Shown here piece by piece: positions 27,659-37,431 of a stretch of 64,000 nt of DNA. The translations under genes were made by a program, and so were the position numbers. How positions within the stretch are numbered: the stretch's first letter is position 1; each line of letters starts with the position of its first letter. Location of the stretch: contig NZ_CP021109.1 in NCBI RefSeq assembly GCF_002119725.1, positions 496,001 through 560,000 on the forward strand, in the 5' to 3' direction. The stretch is from Bordetella genomosp. 9. GTDB taxonomy: Bacteria > Pseudomonadota > Gammaproteobacteria > Burkholderiales > Burkholderiaceae_B. The notes under the pieces were generated by a model that made no database searches, was not told the DNA's origin, and worked only from the letters and a program-made list of their open reading frames with translations.

Positions 27659-28936
27659 ATGTTGCGCATTCAGGATGTCCAGCTCGCCGTCGTCGGGCTG
27701 GGGTATGTGGGGCTGCCCCTGGCCGTGGAGTTCGGCAAGAAGCGTCCCGTCCTGGGATTCGACATCAACGCGCACCGCATCGAAGAACTGAAGCGCGGAC
27801 AGGACCACACGCTGGAGGTGGAGGCCGCCGAACTGGCCGCGGCCACCCATCTGAGCTACACCAACGACGCCGCGGCGCTGGCCGCCGCGAACGTCTACAT
27901 CGTGACGGTGCCTACCCCCATCGATGCCTACAAGCAGCCGGACCTGACGCCGCTGCGCAAGGCCAGCGAGACCATCGGGCGCGTCCTGAAGCGAGGCGAC
28001 ATCGTCATCTACGAGTCCACGGTCTATCCGGGCGCAACCGAAGAAGAATGCGTGCCCGTGCTGGAACGCGTGTCGGGCCTCGCCTTCAACCGGGATTTCT
28101 TCGCGGGCTACAGCCCCGAACGCATCAATCCCGGAGACAAATCGCACCGGGTCAGCACGATCAAGAAGGTCACATCGGGATCGACGCCGGAAGTGGCCGA
28201 CCTGGTCGATGCGCTATATGCGGAAATCGTGACGGCCGGCACGCACAAAGCCGCGTCGATCCGCGTGGCGGAGGCCGCCAAGGTCATCGAGAACACGCAG
28301 CGCGACGTCAATATCGCCCTGATCAACGAACTGGCGTTGATCTTCAACAAAATGGGCATCGACACCGAAGCCGTGTTGCAGGCGGCCGGCACGAAGTGGA
28401 ACTTTCTGCCTTTCCGCCCCGGGCTGGTGGGCGGACACTGCATCGGCGTGGATCCGTACTACCTGACGCACAAGGCGCAGAGCCTGGGCTATCACCCGGA
28501 GATCATCCTGGCCGGGCGCCGTTTGAACGACGCCATGGGCAGCTATGTGGTGTCGCAGCTGGTGAAGGCGATGACCAAGCGCCGCATCCATGTGCAGGGC
28601 GCGCGCGTGCTGGTCATGGGCCTGACTTTCAAGGAAAACTGCCCCGACCTGCGCAACACGCGCGTCGTCGATATCCTGCGCGAGCTGCGCGAATACGGCG
28701 TGGAGGCGGACGTTCACGATCCCTGGGTGGATCCGGCCGAGGCGCAAGCGGAATACGGCGTCACCCCTGTGGCCGACCCCGAGCGCGGGCGCTACGATGG
28801 CATCGTTCTTGCGGTAGCGCATCGGCAGTTCGCCGAGATGGGGGCGGCGCGGATCCGCGCCTTCGGGAAGCCGCAGCATGTGCTGTACGACCTGAAATAC
28901 GTGCTTGCTCCCGAGGAATCCGACCTGCGCCTTTGA
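27659..28936 (+). CDS. tviB: UDP-N-acetylhexosamine 6-dehydrogenase (TviB/WbpO type)
   Basis: NAD-dependent dehydrogenase of the UDP-glucose/GDP-mannose dehydrogenase family, oxidising UDP-GlcNAc or UDP-GalNAc to the uronic acid for surface polysaccharide. The 425 residues show the Rossmann motif [12 protein letters not shown] (11-22), [22 protein letters not shown], and catalytic Cys261 in [30 protein letters not shown] occurs in the C-terminal UDP-binding domain. Length and motifs match TviB/WbpO rather than UDP-glucose dehydrogenases. It is followed at 26 bases by a WbpP-type epimerase, so the pair should give UDP-GalNAcA. Confidence 0.9.
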   Translation: MLRIQDVQLAVVGLGYVGLPLAVEFGKKRPVLGFDINAHRIEELKRGQDHTLEVEAAELAAATHLSYTNDAAALAAANVYIVTVPTPIDAYKQPDLTPLRKASETIGRVLKRGDIVIYESTVYPGATEEECVPVLERVSGLAFNRDFFAGYSPERINPGDKSHRVSTIKKVTSGSTPEVADLVDALYAEIVTAGTHKAASIRVAEAAKVIENTQRDVNIALINELALIFNKMGIDTEAVLQAAGTKWNFLPFRPGLVGGHCIGVDPYYLTHKAQSLGYHPEIILAGRRLNDAMGSYVVSQLVKAMTKRRIHVQGARVLVMGLTFKENCPDLRNTRVVDILRELREYGVEADVHDPWVDPAEAQAEYGVTPVADPERGRYDGIVLAVAHRQFAEMGAARIRAFGKPQHVLYDLKYVLAPEESDLRL

Positions 28937-28962
28937 TTGTGACGTTTTCGAAAGGGCCAAGC

Positions 28963-29988
28963 ATGACGCACCGCTATCAACAAATCACCGAAGACCTGCG
29001 CCGATCGCCGCGTACGTGGCTGGTGACCGGCTGCGCCGGTTTCATCGGTTCGAACCTCCTGGAAACGTTGCTGAAACTGGACCAGACCGTTGTCGGCCTG
29101 GACAATTTCGCCACCGGTTACCAGCACAATCTCGACGAAGTGATGGAGCTGGTGTCGGCGGAACAATGGGGCCGCTTTACCTTCGTCGAGGGCGACATCC
29201 GGGACCTCGATACCTGCCGGCGCGCTGTCACGGGCGTGGATTTCGTGCTGCATCAGGCCGCTCTCGGCTCGGTGCCGCGCTCCTTGAAGGACCCGATCAC
29301 CACCAATGCCGTCAATGTCGATGGCTTCCTCAACATGCTGGTGGCCGCGCGCGATGCACGGGTGCACGGCTTTGTCTATGCCGCATCCAGTTCGACCTAC
29401 GGCGACCATCCGGCGCTGCCCAAGGTCGAATCCAACATCGGGAACCCGTTGTCGCCCTACGCGGTCACCAAGTACGTGAACGAGCTGTATGCGGACGTCT
29501 TCGCCCGTTCGTACGGCTTCGGCAGCATCGGCCTGCGGTATTTCAACGTATTCGGCAAGCGGCAGGACCCCAACGGCGCCTATGCGGCGGTCATTCCCAA
29601 ATGGATAGGGGCGATGATCCGCGGCGAGGACGTGGTCATCAACGGCGACGGCGAAACCAGCCGGGACTTCTGCTTTGTGGAAAATGCGGTCCAGGCCAAC
29701 CTGCTGGCCGCGCTGGCCCAGCCCGAAGGCGTGAATCAGGTCTATAACGTGGCCTGCAATGCACGAACCAGCTTGAACCAGCTTTTCGAGCATCTGAGAA
29801 ACCAGTTGGCCAAGCACGGCGTGAACTACGACAAGCCGCCGGTCTATGGCGATTTCCGCCCGGGCGACGTGCGCCATTCGCAGGCCGACATCGGCAAGGC
29901 GAACGACCTGCTGGGATACAAGCCCATGCACGACATCATCGAGGGCCTGGAAGTGGCGATGCCCTGGTATACGCAGTTCCTGCGCTAG
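28963..29988 (+). CDS. wbpP: UDP-N-acetylglucosamine 4-epimerase (WbpP/TviC type)
   Basis: NAD-dependent sugar-nucleotide epimerase/dehydratase of the extended SDR family. The 341 residues equal the Pseudomonas WbpP length. [17 protein letters not shown] forms the NAD site (about residues 18-34). The catalytic Ser/Tyr/Lys occur in AASSSTYG and [12 protein letters not shown], and [21 protein letters not shown] is the substrate-binding region typical of the group that prefers acetylated hexosamines. ATG 28963 is 26 bases after tviB. The pair lacks flanking glycosyltransferase or capsule genes here. A terminator follows at 30010-30037. Confidence 0.9.
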   Translation: MTHRYQQITEDLRRSPRTWLVTGCAGFIGSNLLETLLKLDQTVVGLDNFATGYQHNLDEVMELVSAEQWGRFTFVEGDIRDLDTCRRAVTGVDFVLHQAALGSVPRSLKDPITTNAVNVDGFLNMLVAARDARVHGFVYAASSSTYGDHPALPKVESNIGNPLSPYAVTKYVNELYADVFARSYGFGSIGLRYFNVFGKRQDPNGAYAAVIPKWIGAMIRGEDVVINGDGETSRDFCFVENAVQANLLAALAQPEGVNQVYNVACNARTSLNQLFEHLRNQLAKHGVNYDKPPVYGDFRPGDVRHSQADIGKANDLLGYKPMHDIIEGLEVAMPWYTQFLR

Positions 29989-30009
29989 GATCGACCGCCA
30001 GAAAGCAAG

Positions 30010-30037
30010 CGCCCGCCATTGCGGCGGGCGTTTTTTT
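30010..30037 (+). terminator. Rho-independent terminator after wbpP
   Basis: Stem CGCCCGCC (30010-30017) with GGCGGGCG (30023-30030), five-base loop, and seven T (30031-30037), 21 bases after the wbpP stop. Confidence 0.92.
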
Positions 30038-30103
30038 CGTCGATTTCACCGGCCGATGGGCCGTGTCGACCGAGCCGGGGTCCGGCTCGCTTTCGCGCAC
30101 GGC

Positions 30104-31501
30104 CTAGAACGGCAGCTTGACGTCGGGCTTCAGCGCCTGCAACTGCTTGCGGAAGTCCTCCTGGATGCGCGCCAGGGCGGCTTCATTGTCGGCTTCGAAA
30201 CGCAGCACGACGACCGGCGTCGTGTTCGACGGCCGGGCCAGGCCGAAGCCGTCCGGATACTCCGCGCGTACGCCGTCGATGGTCACCACCTGGGTTGCGC
30301 CTTCGAACTGGCCTTTCTCCTGCAGGGCCTTGATCAGCGCGAAAGGCTCGCCTTCCTGCATTTCCAGTTTCAGTTCGGGCGTGGACATGGCTTGCGGCAG
30401 GGCTTCGAGGACCACCGACGGGTCCGCTTCGCGAGAAAGGATTTCGAGCAGCCGCGCGCCGGTATAAAGGCCGTCGTCGAAGCCGTACCAGCGCTCCTTG
30501 AAGAAGATGTGCCCGCTCATCTCACCGGCCAGCGGCGCGCCCATTTCGGCCAGCTTGGCCTTGACCAGCGAATGGCCCGTCTGCCACATCAGGGGCTGGC
30601 CGCCGGCCTCTTTCACCGCCAGGCCCACGTGCCGGCTGCACTTCACGTCATAGATGATGGTGGCGCCGGGATTGCGCGCCAGCACGTCGCGCGCGTAGAG
30701 GATCAGCTGGCGGTCCGGCCAGATGATCTGGCCCGACTTGGTAACCACGCCGAGCCGGTCGCCGTCGCCGTCGAAGGCCAGCCCCAATTCGCAATCCGTC
30801 GTCTTCAGGCACTGGATCAGGTCTTCCAGATTGTGCGGATCGGCCGGATCGGGATGGTGATTCGGGAAGTTGCCGTCAACGTCGCAGAACAGCTCGGTGA
30901 CTTCGCACCCCATTTCGCGAAACAGGCGCGGCGCCACAGCTCCGGCCACGCCGTTGCCGCAGTCGATCGCGATCTTCATGGGCCGGGCAAGCTTGACGTC
31001 GCCCAGGATGCGCTCGAGATACCGCGGCACGATGTCCAGCGTGCGGCGTTTGCCGGGCGTGACGCCGGCAGGCGGCTGGCCGCCCGCGGCTTCCATGGCT
31101 TCGCGCAGCTTCTGGATGTCGGCGCCATACAGGGCGGCGCCGCCCAGCATCATCTTGAAGCCGTTGTACTTGGGCGGGTTGTGGCTGCCCGTGACCGCCA
31201 CGCCCGAGCCGGTTTTTTCGGTGAAGGCGCCGAAATAGACGAGCGGCGTGGGAACCTGGCCGATGTCCAGCGTGTCCACGCCGCCCGCGTTCAGCCCCTC
31301 CTGCAGGGCCAGCGACAGTTCTTCGCTGCTCAGGCGGCCGTCGCGGCCGATCACGAGTTCGGAAATGCCTTTTTCCCGCGCGCGCGCCGCCAGCGCCAAT
31401 CCAAGTTCCCGCGCGAAACGGGCGTTGAGCAAATCGGGCACGGTGCCGCGTATGTCGTACGCCTTGAAAATCGAGGCCGGAAAAGACGACGCATTAGCCA
31501 C
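30104..31501 (-). CDS. Phosphomannomutase/phosphoglucomutase (AlgC/ManB type)
   Basis: Interconverts hexose 1- and 6-phosphates, feeding GDP-mannose, UDP-glucose and LPS-core sugars. The 465 residues match AlgC-type enzymes (463). Phosphoserine 106 lies in GSGVAVTGSHNPPKYNGFK. The metal loop AFDGDGDRLGV, the sugar-binding loop GEMSGHIFFKERW and the C-terminal phosphate-binding RPSNTTPVVVLRFE are all visible. The start is GTG at 31499-31501, with AAGGAA 5 bases upstream. It is convergent with the wbpP terminator and may supply precursors to that polysaccharide pathway, though this is a general housekeeping enzyme. Confidence 0.93.
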   Translation of the reverse strand: MANASSFPASIFKAYDIRGTVPDLLNARFARELGLALAARAREKGISELVIGRDGRLSSEELSLALQEGLNAGGVDTLDIGQVPTPLVYFGAFTEKTGSGVAVTGSHNPPKYNGFKMMLGGAALYGADIQKLREAMEAAGGQPPAGVTPGKRRTLDIVPRYLERILGDVKLARPMKIAIDCGNGVAGAVAPRLFREMGCEVTELFCDVDGNFPNHHPDPADPHNLEDLIQCLKTTDCELGLAFDGDGDRLGVVTKSGQIIWPDRQLILYARDVLARNPGATIIYDVKCSRHVGLAVKEAGGQPLMWQTGHSLVKAKLAEMGAPLAGEMSGHIFFKERWYGFDDGLYTGARLLEILSREADPSVVLEALPQAMSTPELKLEMQEGEPFALIKALQEKGQFEGATQVVTIDGVRAEYPDGFGLARPSNTTPVVVLRFEADNEAALARIQEDFRKQLQALKPDVKLPF

Positions 31502-31828
31502 GGTGGTTCCTTTTGTGTCGGAGGATTCAGAACAGGAAGGGCGATTATCCCCGATAAGCGGGGGCGCTCCGCAGCAAGGCGCATGGCCTAGTGCGTTCGG
31601 CCGGCGAGGGCGACGGGGTAATCGGCTTCCGCCTGGCATGCCGGCGGCGGCGCGGCGTGCGGCCCGGACGATTCCGGGGCGCCGCGCCGGGGCGGGCGTA
31701 TGCCGTCGTGGATTGTGGCACGCACGCCGGCCAGCGCGGTGTGTCGGAAATCGACAATTCTGACGGCGTGTTGCCGCCCTACAATAGGCCTTTCTTCCTT
31801 GCGCGGGATCCACGCCCGCACCGTGCCG
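31502..31828. other. Divergent intergenic region, pgm-like gene / FAD dehydrogenase
   Basis: A GC-rich gap of 327 bases with no supported gene. TACAAT at 31780-31785 is a plausible -10 for the rightward FAD dehydrogenase; its -35 is weak (ATTCTG at 31757-31762, 17 bases upstream). Several short GC-rich inverted repeats occur near 31670-31700 without a clear function. Confidence 0.4.
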
Positions 31829-33244
31829 ATGACTTTTCTAGCCGAACTTCAAGCCCTGCTTGGCGCCGGGAATGTGCTGACCGGCGACGACGCCGACCCG
31901 TATGTCGTTGACTGGCGCAAGCGCTACCGCGGCCGCGCGCTGGCCGTGGCGCGGCCGGACTCCACGGACAGCGTCGCTGCCGTCATCCGCCTGTGCGCCC
32001 GGCACGGCGTGCCGGTGGTGCCCCAGGGGGGCAATACCGGCCTGTGCGGCGGCGCCACCCCCTTTGACGACGGCAAGGCGCTGGTGCTGTCCCTGGCGCG
32101 GCTCAACCGGGTGCGCGCCATCGACAACGACAACGACACCATCACCGTGGAAGCCGGATGCGTGCTGCAGGCGGTGCAGCAGGCCGCCGAAGCAGCGGGC
32201 CGTCTTTTTCCGCTGAGCCTTGCCGCCGAAGGCAGCTGCACCATCGGCGGCAACCTGGCGACCAACGCCGGCGGCACGCAGGTGCTGCGGTACGGCAATA
32301 CGCGCGACCTGACGCTGGGCCTGGAAGTCGTCACGGCGGACGGCGAGATCTGGCATGGGCTGCGGGGGCTGCGCAAGGACAACACCGGTTATGACCTGCG
32401 CGACCTTTACATCGGCAGCGAAGGCACCCTGGGCGTCATCACCGCGGCGACCTTGAAGCTCTTCCCGCTGCCGGTGGCGCGCTGCACGGCCTTGCTGGCC
32501 GTGCCCAGCGTGGAGGCGGGGGTCCAGCTGCTGGGGCGGGCGCGCAACGGCTTCGGCGCGGCGCTCACCGGCTTCGAACTGATGGCTGGCAACTGCCTGC
32601 AGGCGGTGGTGCGGCTGTTCCCGCAACAGCGGCTGCCGTTCAGCGGCGAGGCGGCGCAGTCGCCCTGGTTCGCGCTGCTGGAGCTGTCCGACAGCGAAAG
32701 CGAAAGCCATGCGCGCGAGCGCTTCGAGGCCGTGCTGGGCGAGGCCATCGAAGCCGGCCTGGCCTCGGACGCCGCCATCGCGGAAAACGTCGCGCAAAGC
32801 CGCGCCCTGTGGCATTTGCGCGAAAGCATCCCACTGGCGGAAGCGGAGCTGGGCAAATCCATCAAGCACGACGTTTCCGTTCCCATTTCGCGCATCGCGG
32901 ATTTCGTACGCACGACCAACGGCCTGCTCCAGGCCCGCTTCCCCGGTGTCGGCCATGTGATCTTCGGCCATCTGGGAGACGGCAATCTGCATTACAACGT
33001 CACGCGCGCCCCGGATCAGGACGAAACGGCGCTGCTTGCGCTGCAGCCGCAGGTCTATCAGGTGGTGCACGACAGCGTGCACGCGCATGGCGGGTCGATC
33101 AGCGCCGAGCACGGCGTGGGACAACTGAAGGTGGACGAGCTGCCGCGCTACAAGGACCCGGTCGAGCTGGCGCTGATGCGGCGGTTGAAGCAGGCGCTGG
33201 ATCCCGCCGGCATCATGAACCCCGGCAAGGTGGTTCGGGTTTGA
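31829..33244 (+). CDS. FAD-linked D-2-hydroxyacid dehydrogenase-like protein (GlcD/D2HGDH family)
   Basis: Flavoprotein of 471 residues in the FAD-linked oxidase family that includes D-lactate, glycolate (GlcD) and D-2-hydroxyglutarate dehydrogenases. The N-terminal PCMH-type FAD domain holds VVPQGGNTGLCGGATP, LAAEGSCTIGGNLATNAGGTQVLRYG and DLYIGSEGTLGVIT. The C-terminal substrate domain holds VFGHLGDGNLHYNV, the metal-binding histidines, and ends with SAEHGVGQLK and GIMNPGKVV. These fit D-2-hydroxyglutarate or D-lactate as donor; the substrate is not resolved. ATG 31829 was chosen; a GTG at 31823 in frame would add two residues. Confidence 0.88.
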   Translation: MTFLAELQALLGAGNVLTGDDADPYVVDWRKRYRGRALAVARPDSTDSVAAVIRLCARHGVPVVPQGGNTGLCGGATPFDDGKALVLSLARLNRVRAIDNDNDTITVEAGCVLQAVQQAAEAAGRLFPLSLAAEGSCTIGGNLATNAGGTQVLRYGNTRDLTLGLEVVTADGEIWHGLRGLRKDNTGYDLRDLYIGSEGTLGVITAATLKLFPLPVARCTALLAVPSVEAGVQLLGRARNGFGAALTGFELMAGNCLQAVVRLFPQQRLPFSGEAAQSPWFALLELSDSESESHARERFEAVLGEAIEAGLASDAAIAENVAQSRALWHLRESIPLAEAELGKSIKHDVSVPISRIADFVRTTNGLLQARFPGVGHVIFGHLGDGNLHYNVTRAPDQDETALLALQPQVYQVVHDSVHAHGGSISAEHGVGQLKVDELPRYKDPVELALMRRLKQALDPAGIMNPGKVVRV

Positions 33245-33251
33245 GCCGATC

Positions 33252-33971
33252 ATGAGTCCCACGACGCCGCCCGCCGGGCATTACCGCGTTTTGATCGTGG
33301 AGGACGACGCCACGATCGCGGGCAACCTCTACAGCTTCCTGGAAACGCGCGGCTTCGTGCCGGACGCCGCCTATGACGGCCGGGCGGCGCTGGCGATGCT
33401 CACGTCCCAGCATTTCGATGCGGTGGTGCTCGACGTCGGCCTGCCGGGCATGGACGGCTATGGCGTGCTGCGGGCGCTGCGCACGGAGCATATGCTGCCG
33501 GTTCCCGTGCTGGTGCTGACCGCGCGCGACGAACTGGAAGACAAGCTCGCCGGGTTCTCGCACGGCGCCGACGATTACCTGACCAAGCCGTTCGCGCTTG
33601 CCGAGGTCGAAGCGCGCCTGCATGCGCTGATCCATCGGGCCAGCGGCACGGTGGGCAACCCGGTGCGCCGCTGGGGGCCGCTCAGCTACGACAGCCGCAC
33701 GCGCATGGTGTCCGTGAACGGCAAGCCGGTGCATCTGCCGCGCAAGTCCTGCGTCATCATCGACGCCCTGTTGCGCGATCCCGGCCGCGTGGTGCCGCGC
33801 TCTGAGCTGGAAAGCCTGCTCTGGGGAAACGAGCCGCCTTCCTCCGACGCCCTGCGCAGCCAGGTGCACCTGTTGCGCAAGGCGCTGTCCGATGCCGGCT
33901 TCGACGGCATCGAAACCGTGCATGGCACCGGCTGGCGGTTGGTCGCCGATGTCGACGGCGCAGCGTCATGA
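33252..33971 (+). CDS. OmpR-family response regulator
   Basis: DNA-binding response regulator of 239 residues. The receiver domain (about 11-125) has the acidic pair in VEDD, phospho-acceptor Asp61 in VVLDVGLPGMDG, and Lys112 in YLTKPF. The C-terminal winged helix (about 140-235) has the OmpR-type pattern with ALRSQVHLLRKAL and GTGWRLV. It begins 7 bases after the FAD dehydrogenase stop and overlaps its cognate kinase by four bases (ATGA). The downstream PAP2 phosphatase suggests a role in envelope lipid modification, but the target genes cannot be read from sequence. Confidence 0.92.
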   Translation: MSPTTPPAGHYRVLIVEDDATIAGNLYSFLETRGFVPDAAYDGRAALAMLTSQHFDAVVLDVGLPGMDGYGVLRALRTEHMLPVPVLVLTARDELEDKLAGFSHGADDYLTKPFALAEVEARLHALIHRASGTVGNPVRRWGPLSYDSRTRMVSVNGKPVHLPRKSCVIIDALLRDPGRVVPRSELESLLWGNEPPSSDALRSQVHLLRKALSDAGFDGIETVHGTGWRLVADVDGAAS

Positions 33972-35338
33972 GGGCCGGCGGCGGTACGCTGACCCAGCGG
34001 GTCGTCTGGGCCCTGACCGGCACGGTTTCCATCTTCGTTTCGTTGCTGGTCGTCCTGGCCTATCTGACCTTCGACCAGATGGAAGACGACCTGGTCAACG
34101 ATATTCTGACCACTGAAACCAATCGCCTGATCCGGCGCGTCGAGAGCGGGGAAGAGGCGCTGCCGTCGCGCGGCACGCACGAACTGGGCGGCGCGATGCG
34201 GGCGTGGATGGAAGCGCCAGGGGCGCCCAATCCGGATATGCCTTCGGAAATCCGCGATCTGAACGACGGCCTGCATCTGGTCGAGCCGGGCACCGACACC
34301 TGGCACATACTGGTCGCGGACCTTCCCGCCGGCAAACGGTTGTACGTGATGTACGACGCGACGGACAACGAAGACCGTGTGTTCGACTTCGGCCTTATCG
34401 TGCTCGGATTGGGCGTGATCTGCATCGTGGTCGCCTATGGCGTCGCCCGCAAGGTGGCGTATCTGGCGGTGGGGCCGATGTTGGCGCTGACCGATCGCCT
34501 GACGACGTGGGCGCCGGGGTCCCCCGACCTGGCCGTCGAACGCGACGACGAGGCAGGACGGCTGATCGAGGCATTCAACCGGGTGCAGAATCAGGTGGAC
34601 CGGTCGCTGGCGCGTGAGCGCGAATTCGCGGCCAACCTAAGCCACGAAGTGCGCACGCCGCTGGCCGCCATCCGCAGCGATGGCGAGTTGATGCTGATGT
34701 CGGACGGGCTGAGCCCCGACCAGCAGACCCGCTTGACCCGCATCGTGAAGAACGTCGACAGCGTCGCCGGCGCCCTGGAAAGCGCCCGCGCCATGGCCCG
34801 CGACGAGCGCCGCAAGCCGGAACCGGTGGATCTGGCGGAATGCCTGGACGGCGCGTGGCAAGGCCTGGAGGCGTATGCGGAGCAGGCCGACCTGCGCCTG
34901 GTCCACCAGGTGCCTCGCGGCATGGTGCGCGATCTTGACCGCTATGCCGTGCAGACCGTCCTGCGCAACCTCATCCGCAATGCCATCGAACATGCGGCGC
35001 CGGCTGTCCTGAGTGTACGGGCCGTCGAGGACGGTCTGGAGCTGCGCGACAACGGCAAGGGCATACGGCCGGAAGACCTGCCATTCGTCTTCGAACGCTA
35101 TTACAGCGTGCGGCGCCGGGACGTCAGACAGGACGCGGATGCGGCACAGGCAGCGCAGGCGCTGGAGCGGGGCCTGGGCCTGGCCATCGCCAAACGGGTC
35201 TGCGACATGCAGGGATGGAGCCTGGACGTCGCTTCCCAGGTGGATGGGCCCGAGCACGGCACCACCTTCACGCTGCGTTTCAGCGGCGCGGCGGCGGACG
35301 ATGCGGCCGACGGCCAGCCGGCGGCCGCGGCCATTTGA
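33968..35338 (+). CDS. Sensor histidine kinase
   Basis: Inner-membrane kinase of 456 residues partnering the preceding regulator. Membrane segments lie at about 13-34 and 140-160 and enclose a periplasmic sensor of about 105 residues. A HAMP-like linker follows, then the phospho-acceptor His226 in REFAANLSHEVRTPLAAI. The ATP-binding domain has LRNLIRNAIEHA (N box), LRDNGKGI (G1) and GLGLAIAKRV (G2). An acidic/Ala-rich insertion follows YYSVRRRD. The start overlaps the regulator stop as ATGA. The signal sensed is unknown. Confidence 0.92.
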   Translation: MRAGGGTLTQRVVWALTGTVSIFVSLLVVLAYLTFDQMEDDLVNDILTTETNRLIRRVESGEEALPSRGTHELGGAMRAWMEAPGAPNPDMPSEIRDLNDGLHLVEPGTDTWHILVADLPAGKRLYVMYDATDNEDRVFDFGLIVLGLGVICIVVAYGVARKVAYLAVGPMLALTDRLTTWAPGSPDLAVERDDEAGRLIEAFNRVQNQVDRSLAREREFAANLSHEVRTPLAAIRSDGELMLMSDGLSPDQQTRLTRIVKNVDSVAGALESARAMARDERRKPEPVDLAECLDGAWQGLEAYAEQADLRLVHQVPRGMVRDLDRYAVQTVLRNLIRNAIEHAAPAVLSVRAVEDGLELRDNGKGIRPEDLPFVFERYYSVRRRDVRQDADAAQAAQALERGLGLAIAKRVCDMQGWSLDVASQVDGPEHGTTFTLRFSGAAADDAADGQPAAAAI

Positions 35339-35394
35339 CGATTTCTCGATGAGCGGGCGGGTACGGTTCCAGGGTTTCACGCCCTGGCCGCCTC

Positions 35395-36177
35395 ATGCAT
35401 ACCGCCGTCTCCGCACGCCAAAGAACCGCAGTCCGCTCCGATACCTACCTGCTGACCCACGTCCTGGGCGTCACGCTGCTGTTGGCGCTGCTCGCGGAGG
35501 CCTCGCGCCTGTCCGGTCTGGACATGGCGATCGCGCGGATGTTCTTCGACGGGCAGGCGAACGCCTTCCCCTGGCGCGACTCGCGTCTGCTCGAGCTGAT
35601 CGCGCACCGCATCGTGCTGGTCCTGCCCGTGGGCTTGGCGGTGGGCGCCCTGGCCGCCGCCGTCGCCAGTCATTGGTTCCACGTGCTGCGCCCATGGCGG
35701 GGAGCCCTGTGGGCCATCGTGCTGACCTGCGCGCTGGGCCAGGTCGTCATTTCGCAGCTCAAGCATTACACGGCCTTGCCGCGCCCCTACAACCTGGACG
35801 TGTTCGGCGGCTATGCCCATTACCCGCAGCACTTCTGGGCGGTCAACCGCAAGGAGGCCGGCGGCGCCCTGCCCAGCAATCACGCGGGCGCCGGCTATGC
35901 CATGTTGGCGCTGTATTTCGCGGGCTGGGCGCTGGGGAGCAGGACGTGGCGGTGGGCCGGGCTGGCGGCCGGGATTGCGGCGGGACTGCTGTTCTCGCTG
36001 GTGCGCATCGTGCAGGGCGCGCACTTTTTCAGTCAGACGCTATGGGCGGCCTGCGTCATGTGGGGGCTGGCCAGCATCCTGTTCTATTTGCCCATCGTCC
36101 GGGCCGCGCCCGCCGGGCAGGGCGGGCCGGACGGCGCATGGTCAACCGGCGCCGAGCAGGACGCGCGGCAGCCATAG
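35395..36177 (+). CDS. PAP2-family membrane phosphatase
   Basis: Membrane phosphatase of 260 residues with about six hydrophobic segments, of the PAP2 superfamily that dephosphorylates lipid phosphates such as undecaprenyl pyrophosphate or lipid A. Motif 1 is KHYTALPRP, motif 2 GALPSNHAGAGYA and motif 3 RIVQGAHFFSQ. The usual Gly of PSGH is Asn and the usual Asp after motif 3 is Gln, as seen in some envelope-modifying subgroups. It follows the two-component pair by 56 bases and is likely in the same operon. Its last 36 bases overlap the convergent dctM 3' end. Confidence 0.85.
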   Translation: MHTAVSARQRTAVRSDTYLLTHVLGVTLLLALLAEASRLSGLDMAIARMFFDGQANAFPWRDSRLLELIAHRIVLVLPVGLAVGALAAAVASHWFHVLRPWRGALWAIVLTCALGQVVISQLKHYTALPRPYNLDVFGGYAHYPQHFWAVNRKEAGGALPSNHAGAGYAMLALYFAGWALGSRTWRWAGLAAGIAAGLLFSLVRIVQGAHFFSQTLWAACVMWGLASILFYLPIVRAAPAGQGGPDGAWSTGAEQDARQP

Positions 36178-37431
36178 CGAGAACGCGGGCACGTAGGTGA
36201 CCAGCGCCAGCGCGGCCAGCAGGGCGCCGTAAAAAGGCCAGATGGTCCGCATGACCGTGCCCACGGAGACCTCGCCGATGGCGCAGCCGACGAACTGCGT
36301 GGTGCCGACCGGAGGGGTGTTCAGTCCCAGCGCGCAATTCAGCAGCATGACCATGCCGAACTGGACCGGTCCCATGCCGTACTGCATGCAGATCGGCAGG
36401 AAGATGGGCGTGCAGATCAGGATCGTGGCCGCCATGTCGAGGAAGGTCCCGAGCAGGAACAGCACGATGTTGACCATCAAAAAGATGGCCCATGGGCTGG
36501 TGGAGATCGAAGCCAGCAGCTCGCCGGTTTTCTCCGCCACGCCGTAGAAGCTGATCAGGTAGCCGAAGGTGGCCGAGATGCCGATCAGCAGCAGTACCAC
36601 GCCCGTCGTCTTCACGGCCTTGGCCGCCGCCCTGACGAACTGCTGCCAGGTCAGGCTGCGATACACCAGCACCGTCAGCGCGAGGGCATAGATCACCGCC
36701 ACGGCCGCCGATTCGGTGGCCGTGAAGACGCCGCTAAGTATGCCGGCGATGATGACCACCACGACGAACAGTCCGGGGAGGGCCGCCGCAAGCGAGCGCA
36801 GGACGATGCCCCATCCGGGGAAGGTGCCGGCGGTGTAGCCGCGATGGCGCGCGACGAAGTAGGCCGCCGCAAGATTGCAGATGGTCAGGATCAGGGCCGG
36901 CAGCAGTCCGGCGGCGATCAGCGCGGCGATGGACACTTTGCCGCCTGCGGCCAGCGTGTAGATGATGATGTTGTGGCTGGTCGGCATCAGCGCGCCGACC
37001 AGCGCGGCATGCGTCGTCACGTTGACGGCGTAGTCGGCGTGATAGCCCTCCCGCTTCATCATCGGGATCATGACGGAGCCCATGGCCGATACATCGGCCA
37101 CCGGCGACCCGGAAACCCCGCCGAACAGCGTGCAGGCGACGACGTTCGACATGCCCAGCCCTCCGCGCACATGTCCCACCAGCGCACGGGCGAAGTTGAC
37201 GATACGGTCGGCGATGCCGCCGTACAGCATCAGTTCGCCGGTGAAAATGAAGAAGGGAATGGCCAGGAAGGAAAAGGCGTTCATCCCAGAGGTCATCTGC
37301 TGGAACGCGACCGCGATCGGCAGGTCCTCGTAAAGGATCGCGGAAATGGACGCCAGACCGATGGCGAACGCGACCGGCACGCCGATGACCAGAAAGCCGA
37401 GGAAGGTAACGGAAAGCAGTGTCAGCGCCAT
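36142..37431 (-). CDS. dctM: TRAP transporter large permease (DctM family)
   Basis: Large membrane subunit of a tripartite ATP-independent periplasmic transporter, carrying out sodium-driven uptake of an organic acid delivered by the DctP-type binding protein. The 429 residues are strongly hydrophobic, with about 12 membrane segments. Family signatures include NAFSFLAIPFFIFTGELM, TLFGGVSGSPVADVSAMG, IMIPMMKREGY-like and LNTPPVGTTQFVGCAIG. ATG at 37429-37431 overlaps the dctQ 3' end by 10 bases. The 3' end overlaps the convergent PAP2 gene. The neighbouring uronate dehydrogenase points to a hexuronate as substrate. Confidence 0.93.
   Translation of the reverse strand: MALTLLSVTFLGFLVIGVPVAFAIGLASISAILYEDLPIAVAFQQMTSGMNAFSFLAIPFFIFTGELMLYGGIADRIVNFARALVGHVRGGLGMSNVVACTLFGGVSGSPVADVSAMGSVMIPMMKREGYHADYAVNVTTHAALVGALMPTSHNIIIYTLAAGGKVSIAALIAAGLLPALILTICNLAAAYFVARHRGYTAGTFPGWGIVLRSLAAALPGLFVVVVIIAGILSGVFTATESAAVAVIYALALTVLVYRSLTWQQFVRAAAKAVKTTGVVLLLIGISATFGYLISFYGVAEKTGELLASISTSPWAIFLMVNIVLFLLGTFLDMAATILICTPIFLPICMQYGMGPVQFGMVMLLNCALGLNTPPVGTTQFVGCAIGEVSVGTVMRTIWPFYGALLAALALVTYVPAFSLWLPRVLLGAG

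Noticed and set aside
36142..36177. Possible frameshift or misassembly where PAP2 and dctM overlap
   Set aside because: Both proteins have normal C-terminal ends for their families; a 36-bp convergent overlap is unusual but plausible.
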